The position numbers and the translations under genes were made by a program. 5,437 bases of DNA. Source: Betaproteobacteria bacterium. GTDB taxonomy: Bacteria > Pseudomonadota > Gammaproteobacteria > Burkholderiales > Burkholderiaceae_C. The stretch lies in assembly GCA_005884255.1 (NCBI GenBank), contig VBDL01000247.1:1-5437 (forward strand). Direction: 5' to 3'. Below the pieces are notes generated by a model. It was not told the origin of the DNA. It saw nothing but the letters and a program-made list of their open reading frames with translations, and made no database searches. Below, in pieces: positions 1-5,437 of the stretch (within the stretch, counting starts at the first letter, position 1; every line of letters starts with the position of its first letter).

Positions 1-332
1 GCCAGCATGAACAGCAGCGCGCACGACGGAATGAAACCGACACGCGTGATCAGCGCGGCGTTGACCAGCAGGCCTGCCGAGACCCAGGCCATGCCGACCC
101 AGTACGGCGCATGCTCCGGCGGCACCGGCATCTGGCGAAAACCGCCGCTGCCCGCCTGCACGAGCAGCAGCGCGCCGCACAGTGCGAAGGCCGCAGCAAT
201 CACCCACGGCAGGAAGGCCGGCCCAACGCCAGCGTAGCCGGCCTCGCCGTGAATCTGCGTCGCACCGCCGGCGAGCCCGACCGCGATCACCAATGCAGCG
301 GCGCCGATCGCCCGTTGACCCTTGTTCTCCAT
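1..332 (-). CDS. tctB: Tripartite tricarboxylate transporter small membrane subunit TctB (partial, runs off left edge)
   Basis: TctB is the small, poorly conserved inner-membrane subunit of the tripartite tricarboxylate transporter, working with the large permease TctA and the periplasmic binding protein TctC. Read on the minus strand from the ATG at 332-330, the frame stays open for 110 codons to the window edge, so the C-terminal part is missing. The protein begins MENKGQRAIGAAALVIAVGL and shows hydrophobic stretches at about residues 8-25, 39-60 and 79-95, with another starting near 100. A membrane segment right after a short basic N-terminus, then a G-x-GPAFLPW segment, is typical of the TctB family. 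It starts 7 nt after the tctC stop codon, so the two are co-transcribed and probably translationally coupled; the ribosome site is weak. tctA is expected next, outside the window. The call rests on hydrophobic pattern, the GPAFLPW-like motif and gene order, because TctB proteins diverge strongly. Confidence 0.85.
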   Translation of the reverse strand, partial: MENKGQRAIGAAALVIAVGLAGGATQIHGEAGYAGVGPAFLPWVIAAAFALCGALLLVQAGSGGFRQMPVPPEHAPYWVGMAWVSAGLLVNAALITRVGFIPSCALLFML

Positions 333-339
333 CGCTGTC

Positions 340-1296
340 TCAGATCATGCCGAGCTTGCTCATCAGCGCGCGCAGCCGCGCGTGCTCTTCATCGACGAAC
401 TTGGTGAACTCGTCGCCGGTCAACACCGACTGCGTCCAGCGGTTGTTCTGCAGCGTCTCGGCCCAGCTCTTGGTGCGCGTGGCCTTCACCACCGCCTCGG
501 TCAGCGCCTTGCGCTGCTCGGGCGTGATGCCCGGCGCGCCGTACACGCCACGCCAGTTGCCGATCTCGACGTCGATGCCCTGCTCCTTCAGCGTCGGCAC
601 CTCCACGCCCTTCTGTCGGGTGGGCGCGGTGTAGCCGATGGCGCGCATCTTGCCCGTGCGGATGAACTCCTCCAGCTCGGCATAGCCGCTGGTGCCCACG
701 GTGATGTGGCCGCCGAGCACGGCAGCGGTCACCTCGCCGCCGCCCTTGAACGGCACGTAGTTGATCTTCGCCACGTCGGCGCCGGTGGCGCGCGCGATCA
801 TCGCCACGCTGATGTGGTCGATCGAGCCCTTGGAGCCGCCGCCCCACTTCACGCTGCCCGGCTCCTTCTTCATCTGCTCGACCACTTCCTTCATCGACTT
901 GATCGGCGAGTTGGTGGGCACGACGAAGACGTTGTATTCGGCGAGCAGGCGCGCGATCGGCGTCGCGTTGCTCAGCGTGACTGGCGGGTTGTTCTGCACG
1001 ATGGCGCCCACCATCACCGCGCCGGTGACGATCATCGCGTTCGGGTCACCCTTGCTGGCGTTGACGAACTGCGCCAGGCCGATGGTGCCGCCGGCGCCGC
1101 CCTTGTTCTCGTAGGTCACGGCGCTGGCCACGCCGGCTTCCTGCAGGGCCTTGCCCAGGCCGCGGCCGGTCTGGTCGAAGCCGCCGCCGGGGTTGGCGCC
1201 GATCATGATCTTGAAGTTGTCAGCCGCTTGGGCGGCCGGCATCGCCGCCAGCGCGACGAGAGGAATCAGCAAGGCCTTGAGAAGGGTTCGACGCAT
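340..1296 (-). CDS. tctC: Tripartite tricarboxylate transporter substrate-binding protein TctC (Bug family)
   Basis: This is the periplasmic binding protein that captures a carboxylate, probably citrate or a related tricarboxylate, and hands it to the TctAB membrane complex. The 318 residues match the usual length of about 320 for Bug/TctC proteins. Residues 1-24 form a Sec signal peptide (basic MRR, hydrophobic core, AQA cleavage site before ADNFK). Mature-protein family signatures are PGGGFDQTGRG (36-46) near the first ligand loop, ENKGGAGGTIG (63-73), WGGGSKGSIDHI (151-162), and NYVPFKGGGE (179-188), the second ligand loop. The GGGFDQTGR form is more like true TctC proteins than the large orphan Bug group. 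The start at 1296 is chosen because AGGAG lies 6 nt upstream and the signal peptide begins there; the longer open frame upstream crosses the divergent promoter region. tctB follows after 7 nt. Regulation by the divergent tctDE pair is likely. The exact substrate cannot be told from sequence. Confidence 0.94.
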   Translation of the reverse strand: MRRTLLKALLIPLVALAAMPAAQAADNFKIMIGANPGGGFDQTGRGLGKALQEAGVASAVTYENKGGAGGTIGLAQFVNASKGDPNAMIVTGAVMVGAIVQNNPPVTLSNATPIARLLAEYNVFVVPTNSPIKSMKEVVEQMKKEPGSVKWGGGSKGSIDHISVAMIARATGADVAKINYVPFKGGGEVTAAVLGGHITVGTSGYAELEEFIRTGKMRAIGYTAPTRQKGVEVPTLKEQGIDVEIGNWRGVYGAPGITPEQRKALTEAVVKATRTKSWAETLQNNRWTQSVLTGDEFTKFVDEEHARLRALMSKLGMI

Positions 1297-1302
1297 GGAT
1301 GT

Positions 1303-1307
1303 CTCCT
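1303..1307 (-). promoter_or_regulatory. Ribosome binding site of tctC
   Basis: On the minus strand AGGAG is followed by a 6-nt spacer and the tctC ATG at 1296. This is a clearly better Shine-Dalgarno match than those of tctD, tctE or hslR, and it fixes the tctC start. Strong initiation fits the usual need for excess binding protein over membrane subunits. Confidence 0.8.
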
Positions 1308-1366
1308 GGGGTGGATGGCGCTTAGGCGCGTGGCCGCAATCGTCGCGGGCAGCGCGGCGGCCTCGC

Positions 1367-1384
1367 CTGCGGGTGAACCCGCAG
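1367..1384. repeat. Perfect 8-bp inverted repeat in the tctC leader/promoter region
   Basis: CTGCGGGT-GA-ACCCGCAG is a perfect dyad with 8-bp arms around 2 nt. It lies 71 nt upstream of the tctC start, between that gene and the GCTGTC repeats. The 2-nt centre is too short for a stable hairpin loop without opening inner pairs, so a dimeric protein operator or a short RNA stem in the tctC leader are both possible. There is no T-run after it on either strand, so it does not look like an intrinsic terminator. The function is unknown. Confidence 0.5.
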
Positions 1385-1396
1385 CCGAAGGCGCAC

Positions 1397-1446
1397 GCTG
1401 TCAGATGGCTGTCCACGGTGGGGTCACAAGCTGTCAAACGGCTGTC
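1397..1446. promoter_or_regulatory. Putative TctD operator: four GCTGTC direct repeats on an 11-bp grid
   Basis: GCTGTC occurs at 1397, 1408, 1430 and 1441. These form two 17-nt units, GCTGTCAGATGGCTGTC and GCTGTCAAACGGCTGTC, which match at 15 of 17 positions and start 33 nt apart. All four hexamers fall on multiples of 11 bp with one slot, at about 1419, empty or degenerate. OmpR/PhoB-type regulators generally bind tandem direct repeats with 10-11-bp spacing, so this fits a site for the adjacent TctD. On the minus strand, reading toward tctC, the motif is GACAGC, and TTGACA at 1437-1432 could be a -35 element; no good -10 follows at the normal distance, as is common for activated promoters. 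The assignment to TctD is inference from position and site architecture. Confidence 0.6.
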
Positions 1447-1480
1447 GAGCTGCAGCGCGCTTCGCGGCACACTTGGCGCC

Positions 1481-2155
1481 ATGAAGCTGCTGCTGGTCGA
1501 AGACGATCCCTCGCTGGCCCAGGCGCTGCGCCTCGCGCTGGAACGCCGCGGCTTCGAGGTCGATGGCTGCAGCGATGGCACCGAAGCGTTGCAGCGGCTG
1601 CGCCACCAGCGCCCCGACCTGGCGCTGCTCGACCTCACGATCCCCGGCCTCGACGGCCTGCAGGTGCTGCACAAGGCGCGCGCCGAAGGCCTGCCGGTGC
1701 CGATCATCGTGCTCACCGCGCGCGGCGCCGTCGGCGACCGCGTGCAGGGCCTGAATGCCGGGGCCGACGACTATTTGGCCAAGCCCTTCGATCTCGACGA
1801 GCTCGAGGCACGCATCCGCGCGCTGCTGCGCCGTGCGCACGGCGATGACAGCGGCGCACGCGTGGCCTGCGGCCCGCTGTCGATGGACCGCGAGTCCGGC
1901 GCCTTCTACCTCGGTGATCAAGTGCTCGAGTTGACGCCGCGCGAGCAGGCGCTGCTGAAGGCCTTGATCGCCAAGCCCGGCCATGCAGTGGCCAAGGAGA
2001 AGCTGTTCCGCGTGGTGTTCCCGATGGAGGACACGATCCAGTTCGAGGCCATCGAGGTGGTGGCCTACCGGCTGCGCAAGAAGCTCGCCGGCTCGGGGAT
2101 ATCGCTGATCACCTTGCGCGGACTCGGCTATCTGCTGCGCGCCGAAAGCGAATGA
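1481..2155 (+). CDS. tctD: OmpR-family response regulator TctD
   Basis: TctD is the DNA-binding response regulator of the tricarboxylate transport two-component system; in the family it receives phosphate from TctE and controls tctCBA. The 224-residue product has the standard size and two domains. The receiver domain (about 1-117) shows the acidic pair D8-D9, phospho-acceptor D51 in LALLDLTIPGLDG, T79 in VLTA, and K101 in YLAKPF. The winged-helix DNA-binding domain (about 126-220) has LTPREQALLKAL (151-162), the recognition-helix region EAIEVVAYRLRKKL (189-202), and the wing TLRGLGYLL (211-219). All key receiver residues are present. The ATG at 1481 is chosen because the family begins MKLLLVEDD; the frame is open further upstream only because the DNA is GC-rich. 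No clear Shine-Dalgarno sequence precedes it. The gene is divergent from tctC and its last codon overlaps the tctE start (ATGA). The four GCTGTC repeats 35-84 nt upstream are its probable target, implying autoregulation. Confidence 0.94.
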   Translation: MKLLLVEDDPSLAQALRLALERRGFEVDGCSDGTEALQRLRHQRPDLALLDLTIPGLDGLQVLHKARAEGLPVPIIVLTARGAVGDRVQGLNAGADDYLAKPFDLDELEARIRALLRRAHGDDSGARVACGPLSMDRESGAFYLGDQVLELTPREQALLKALIAKPGHAVAKEKLFRVVFPMEDTIQFEAIEVVAYRLRKKLAGSGISLITLRGLGYLLRAESE

Positions 2156-3570
2156 ACCGCTCGCTGCGCCGCTATCTGCTCGCGGGGATCATCGCGCCGG
2201 TCATCGTCTTCGTCGTCGTCGACACGGTGAGCTTGTACCGCGCGGCGCTCGGCTCGATCAACACCGCCTACGACCGCTCGCTCCTCGCCTCGGCGCGCAC
2301 CATCGGCGAGCTGCTCGAGCTGCAGGGCGCGCAGTTGCGCGTGGACGTGCCTTACACGGCGCTCGAGGTCTTCGATGCCGGCAACAAGGGCCGGCTGTAT
2401 TACCGCATCAATGGCTTCGACGGCCAGTTCCTCTCCGGCTACGCCGACCTGCCCTCCTACGAGCGCAAGATGCCGGTGCGCAGCGCCTACGCGGCGCTGG
2501 TGGACTTCTACGACGCCGAGTTCCGCGGCCAGCCGGTGCGCATGGCCGCGCTGTACCAGCCGGTGGCCTCGCAGGACGTGCGCGGCATGGCGCTGGTGCA
2601 GGTGGCCGAGACGCTGGAGATCCGCGAGGCGCTGGCGCGGCAGATCCTGCTCGACACCTTGCGCCGCCAGGCGCTGCTGATTGCCGTCGTCGCGCTGATC
2701 ACCTGGTGGGTCGTGACGCGCGCGCTGGTGCCGGTGAACACGCTGAGCGCGCGCCTGCACGAGCGCGCCGAGACCGACCTCTCGCCGGTGCGACTGCCAC
2801 AACTGCCGCGCGAGCTGGCGCCGGTGGTCGCCGCGGTGAACGACTTGATGCAACGCTTGCAAGCGCTGATGGAGCACCAGCGCCGCTTCGTGCGCGACGC
2901 CTCGCACCAGCTGCGCACGCCGCTGGCGGTGCTGAAGACGCAGGTGCGCAACGCGCTCGATGCGCCGCCCGGCGAGCCCGTGCCGCGCACGGCGCTCGCC
3001 GACATGCAAGGCACGGTCGAGCGCGCGATCCGCCTGGCCAACCAGATGCTCGCGCTGGCCAAGGTCGAGCAGGTGCAGGCGCAAGGGCCGCTGCAGCCCC
3101 AGGCGTTGGACGAGGTCGTGCGCGAAGTTGCGCTGGACCTGTCGCCATTGATCGGCGACAAGGCGCTGGAGTTCGAGCTGCAGGCCGCGCCGGCACCGGT
3201 GATGGGCCACGACTGGATGCTGCGCGAGCTGGTGCGCAACCTGCTGCACAACGCGATCCGCGAGACGCCGCGCGGCGCACCGCTGCTCGTCGCGGTGGAG
3301 CCGACGGCCGGCGGCGCCAGGCTGCGCGTGCGCGACAGCGGCCCCGGCCTGGACGAGCAGCAGCGCGAACGCCTGTTCGAGCCCTTCCACACGGGCCATC
3401 CCACCGAGGGCAGCGGGCTGGGCCTGGCCATCTGCCGCCGCATCTGCGATGCGCTGGGTGCGCAACTGCAGTTGCACAACCGGCTCGACGCGCAGGGGCA
3501 AATGCTGGGCCTGGACGCCGAGGTGGACTTTCCGCCACCGCGCGCCGCCCCGGCACAATGGCGGGCATGA
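2152..3570 (+). CDS. tctE: Two-component sensor histidine kinase TctE
   Basis: TctE is the inner-membrane kinase expected to sense extracellular (tri)carboxylate and phosphorylate TctD. The 472 residues follow the standard order. There is a first membrane segment at about 8-28 and a periplasmic sensor region at about 29-172 that resembles the two-component sensor kinase N-terminal domain of the TctE group. A second membrane segment lies at about 174-188, then a HAMP-like linker to about 243. The HisKA domain has the H-box FVRDASHQLRTPLAVL with phospho-acceptor H252. The ATPase domain has the N-box NLLHNAIRETP (N367), G1 DSGPGL (395-400), F-box LFEPFH (408-413) and G2 GSGLGLAI (420-427). All catalytic motifs are intact. 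It overlaps tctD by 4 nt, showing tight translational coupling, and its stop codon overlaps the likely hslR start by 4 nt. The proline-rich C-terminal tail (PPPRAAPAQ) is outside the catalytic core. The ligand is inferred from context. Confidence 0.94.
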   Translation: MNRSLRRYLLAGIIAPVIVFVVVDTVSLYRAALGSINTAYDRSLLASARTIGELLELQGAQLRVDVPYTALEVFDAGNKGRLYYRINGFDGQFLSGYADLPSYERKMPVRSAYAALVDFYDAEFRGQPVRMAALYQPVASQDVRGMALVQVAETLEIREALARQILLDTLRRQALLIAVVALITWWVVTRALVPVNTLSARLHERAETDLSPVRLPQLPRELAPVVAAVNDLMQRLQALMEHQRRFVRDASHQLRTPLAVLKTQVRNALDAPPGEPVPRTALADMQGTVERAIRLANQMLALAKVEQVQAQGPLQPQALDEVVREVALDLSPLIGDKALEFELQAAPAPVMGHDWMLRELVRNLLHNAIRETPRGAPLLVAVEPTAGGARLRVRDSGPGLDEQQRERLFEPFHTGHPTEGSGLGLAICRRICDALGAQLQLHNRLDAQGQMLGLDAEVDFPPPRAAPAQWRA

Positions 3571-3992
3571 GCGGAGCTGTGGTCGCCGGCGCGGGCTTGC
3601 GCCTGGACAAATGGTTGTGGGCCGCGCGCTTTTTCAAGACGCGCGCGCTGGCGGTGGAGGCCATCGAGCGCGGCCGCGTGGCGGTCAACGGCCAGGGCGC
3701 CAAGCCGGCGCGCGAACTGCGCCCCGGCGACCGGGTCGAACTGCGTCAGGGAACACTGCAGCGCTGCATCGTCGTGCGCGCCTTGAGCGCCGTGCGCGGG
3801 CCGGCCCCGGTGGCCCAGCAGCTGTACGAGGAAACCGCCGAAAGCATCGCCGCGCGCGAGCGCGCCGCCGCCGAGCGCCATTTGCGCGCCGACCCTGCGC
3901 ACGCCATCGAGCAGGGCCGGCCGACCAAGCGCGACCGGCGCCAGCTCGCCGACTGGCAGCGCTGGAGCGTCTCGATCGACGACCCGAGCTGA
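3567..3992 (+). CDS. hslR: RNA-binding S4-domain protein, heat shock protein 15 (Hsp15/HslR)
   Basis: Hsp15 is a small heat-shock protein whose S4 domain binds RNA; in E. coli it binds free 50S ribosomal subunits that carry a nascent chain and helps recycle stalled ones. The 141-residue product carries the S4 domain at about 11-58: LRLDKWLWAARFFKTRALA, then EAIERGRVAVNGQGAKPARELRPGD in two stretches, matching the family closely. The C-terminal half is rich in Arg, Ala and Glu, with the conserved-looking GRPTKRDRRQLADW near 117-130, and is probably helical and RNA-contacting. The start at 3567 gives a 4-nt ATGA overlap with the tctE stop and has GGCGGG just upstream. An alternative ATG at 3558 would add three residues (MAG) and lacks any Shine-Dalgarno match. 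grpE starts 88 nt downstream under its own heat-shock promoter. I see no sigma-32-like promoter directly before hslR, so it may be read from the tct operon or from a promoter inside tctE. Confidence 0.9.
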   Translation: MSGAVVAGAGLRLDKWLWAARFFKTRALAVEAIERGRVAVNGQGAKPARELRPGDRVELRQGTLQRCIVVRALSAVRGPAPVAQQLYEETAESIAARERAAAERHLRADPAHAIEQGRPTKRDRRQLADWQRWSVSIDDPS

Positions 3993-4024
3993 GAACTTCT
4001 CCCCAATTTCCCGCCCTTCCCCCT

Positions 4025-4052
4025 CTTGAATGCGCGGGCATCAGCCCCAGAT
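4025..4052 (+). promoter_or_regulatory. Sigma-32 heat-shock promoter of grpE
   Basis: A -35 element CTTGAA (4025-4030) is followed by 14 nt and a -10 element CCCCAGAT (4045-4052). The known sigma-32 consensus is CTTGAAA and CCCCATNT with a spacing of about 11-16, so only the seventh base of the -35 and one base of the -10 differ. Transcription would begin near 4058-4062, giving a leader of about 15-25 nt before grpE. I see no CIRCE-type inverted repeat here, so control by HrcA at this site is not supported. Confidence 0.8.
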
Positions 4053-4080
4053 GCCGGCGCGAGCCTTGCCAAGAATGACC

Positions 4081-4626
4081 ATGAACGCTGATAAGCCGAC
4101 CCCCGACCTGCCCGAAGCCCGCCCCGAGGTTTCGCCCGATTCCCCCGCGGCCGCGCCGGCCGCGACGCCGACGCTCGAGCAGCAGCTGGCCGAAGCCCAG
4201 GCCAAGCTGGCCGAGATGTCCGACGCCTACCTGCGCGCCAAGGCCGAGACCGAGAACGTGCGCCGCCGCGCCGATGAGGAAACGGCCAAGGCGCGCAAAT
4301 TCGCCGTCGAAGGCTTCGCCGAGAGCCTGCTGCCGGTGAAGGACAGCCTCGAAGCCGCCATCGCGGTAGAGGTTTCCTCGCCGCAACAAATGCTCGAAGG
4401 TGTGCACGCGACCTTGCGCCAGCTGGCGGCCGCGCTGGAGCGCAACCGCGTGCTGGAAATCAGCCCGGCTGCGGGCACGAAATTCGACCCGCACCAGCAC
4501 CAGGCGATCAGCATGGTGCCGTCCGAGCAGGACGCCAACACGGTGGTCGCCGTGCTGCAAAAGGGGTACTCGATCGCCGAGCGTGTGCTGCGCCCGGCGC
4601 TGGTCACGGTGTCAGCGCCGAAGTGA
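4081..4626 (+). CDS. grpE: Nucleotide exchange factor GrpE
   Basis: GrpE is the dimeric cytoplasmic co-chaperone that releases ADP from DnaK and so resets the Hsp70 folding cycle. From the ATG at 4081 the product has 181 residues, normal for proteobacterial GrpE. The first 30 residues are a disordered Pro/Ala/Asp-rich tail. Residues 32-90 form the long dimerising coiled coil (LEQQLAEAQAKLAEMSDAYL, then RAKAETENVRRRADEE). Family motifs are FAVEGFAESLLPVKDSLE (74-91) and GTKFDPHQHQAI (132-143), followed by the C-terminal beta domain VLQKGYSIAERVLRPALVTV (158-177). Further in-frame ATGs lie at 4030, 4051 and 4075. Those at 4030 and 4051 sit within the sigma-32 promoter and are excluded if it is real. 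Between 4075 and 4081 the choice is uncertain; 4081 is favoured because a partial AAGA Shine-Dalgarno sits at a workable distance. dnaK starts 71 nt downstream. Confidence 0.94.
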   Translation: MNADKPTPDLPEARPEVSPDSPAAAPAATPTLEQQLAEAQAKLAEMSDAYLRAKAETENVRRRADEETAKARKFAVEGFAESLLPVKDSLEAAIAVEVSSPQQMLEGVHATLRQLAAALERNRVLEISPAAGTKFDPHQHQAISMVPSEQDANTVVAVLQKGYSIAERVLRPALVTVSAPK

Positions 4627-4632
4627 CGCGGT

Positions 4633-4658
4633 CTTGAAAGACGGCGACTTATCCACAA
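4633..4658 (+). promoter_or_regulatory. Probable sigma-32-type promoter upstream of dnaK
   Basis: CTTGAAA at 4633-4639 is a perfect sigma-32 -35 element. At the right distance the -10 region (about 4651-4658, ATCCACAA) matches CCCCATNT only in part, at the CCA core, so the promoter may be weaker than the grpE one or use a different spacing. It would give dnaK its own heat-inducible transcript in addition to read-through from grpE. The -10 region coincides with a DnaA-box 9-mer. Confidence 0.5.
4649..4657 (+). promoter_or_regulatory. Perfect DnaA-box 9-mer in the grpE-dnaK gap
   Basis: TTATCCACA is identical to the strong (R1-type) DnaA recognition sequence TTATNCACA. It is a single copy; I see no second box or AT-rich unwinding element nearby, so it is not a replication origin. 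It overlaps the expected -10 region of the dnaK promoter, so DnaA bound here could affect dnaK transcription. Chance occurrence of one 9-mer in a window this size is unlikely but not negligible. Confidence 0.45.
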
Positions 4659-4685
4659 CTCGAATTCAACGGAATACAGGATTTC

Positions 4686-4690
4686 AGGAG
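4686..4690 (+). promoter_or_regulatory. Ribosome binding site of dnaK
   Basis: AGGAG followed by 7 nt precedes the ATG at 4698, the best Shine-Dalgarno site on the plus strand of this window. It supports the start and the high translation rate expected of Hsp70. Confidence 0.8.
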
Positions 4691-4697
4691 CATTGAC

Positions 4698-5437
<740 letters not shown>

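Noticed and set aside
322..1848. Long plus-strand open frame of 508 codons across tctC and the divergent spacer
   Set aside because: It is antisense to tctC and out of frame with tctD, with a His/Arg/Ala/Gly-rich translation typical of a shadow frame in GC-rich DNA; tctC and tctD have clear family motifs in the other frames.
2128..3558. Long minus-strand open frame of 476 codons opposite tctE
   Set aside because: The translation is low-complexity (Arg, Leu, His, Gln, Ala) and mirrors tctE codons; all histidine kinase motifs are on the plus strand.
3990..4002. Possible terminator after hslR (GAGAA-C-TTCTC)
   Set aside because: The arms are 5 bp with a 1-nt centre, cannot form a usable loop, and no T-run follows; it is more likely chance.
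3685..4560. Minus-strand open frames opposite hslR and grpE
   Set aside because: They are shadows of genes with strong family matches on the plus strand, with no ribosome site or recognisable domain.
4631..4642. Short inverted repeat GTCTT-GA-AAGAC in the grpE-dnaK gap as a terminator or operator
   Set aside because: The 5-bp arms arise around the CTTGAAA -35 element and have no T-run; the promoter reading explains the bases better.
4627..4697. CIRCE element for HrcA before dnaK
   Set aside because: No TTAGCACTC/GAGTGCTAA-like inverted repeat is present here or in the hslR-grpE gap.

Overview
The window looks like chromosomal DNA of a high-GC betaproteobacterium, most likely in the order Burkholderiales. 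The grounds are the strong G/C bias at third codon positions, a Bug-type tripartite tricarboxylate transporter with its own two-component system, and an S4-domain protein (HslR) followed by grpE and dnaK. Genus cannot be told from the sequence alone.

Left part (1-3570) is a tricarboxylate uptake module in the classical tctCBA / tctDE layout. On the minus strand, tctC (periplasmic binding protein) is followed after 7 nt by tctB (small membrane subunit), which runs off the left edge; tctA would be expected beyond it. Divergently, tctD (OmpR-type response regulator) and tctE (sensor kinase) overlap by 4 nt. The 184-nt divergent spacer holds four copies of the hexamer GCTGTC on an exact 11-bp grid, a good candidate for the TctD operator, plus a perfect 8-bp dyad closer to tctC. 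The likely logic is that TctE senses a (tri)carboxylate, TctD binds the spacer, and the transporter is switched on.

Right part (3567-5437) is a heat-shock module on the plus strand: hslR (ribosome-associated RNA-binding Hsp15), grpE (nucleotide exchange factor) and dnaK (Hsp70, cut by the right edge). hslR starts inside the tctE stop codon (ATGA), so the two modules are physically fused. grpE has a very good sigma-32 promoter match, which also settles its start. The grpE-dnaK gap has a second sigma-32-like -35 element and a perfect DnaA-box 9-mer.

The most striking anomaly is in dnaK. Compared with the well-known family sequence, 53 nt are missing after codon 65. This shifts the frame and removes the segment carrying the catalytic lysine (Lys70 of E. 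coli DnaK). Everything before and after reads as perfect DnaK, so this is either a very recent mutation or an assembly or sequencing error. I see no mobile element, CRISPR array, tRNA or rRNA, and no clearly new system; the unusual content is regulatory, plus the broken dnaK.
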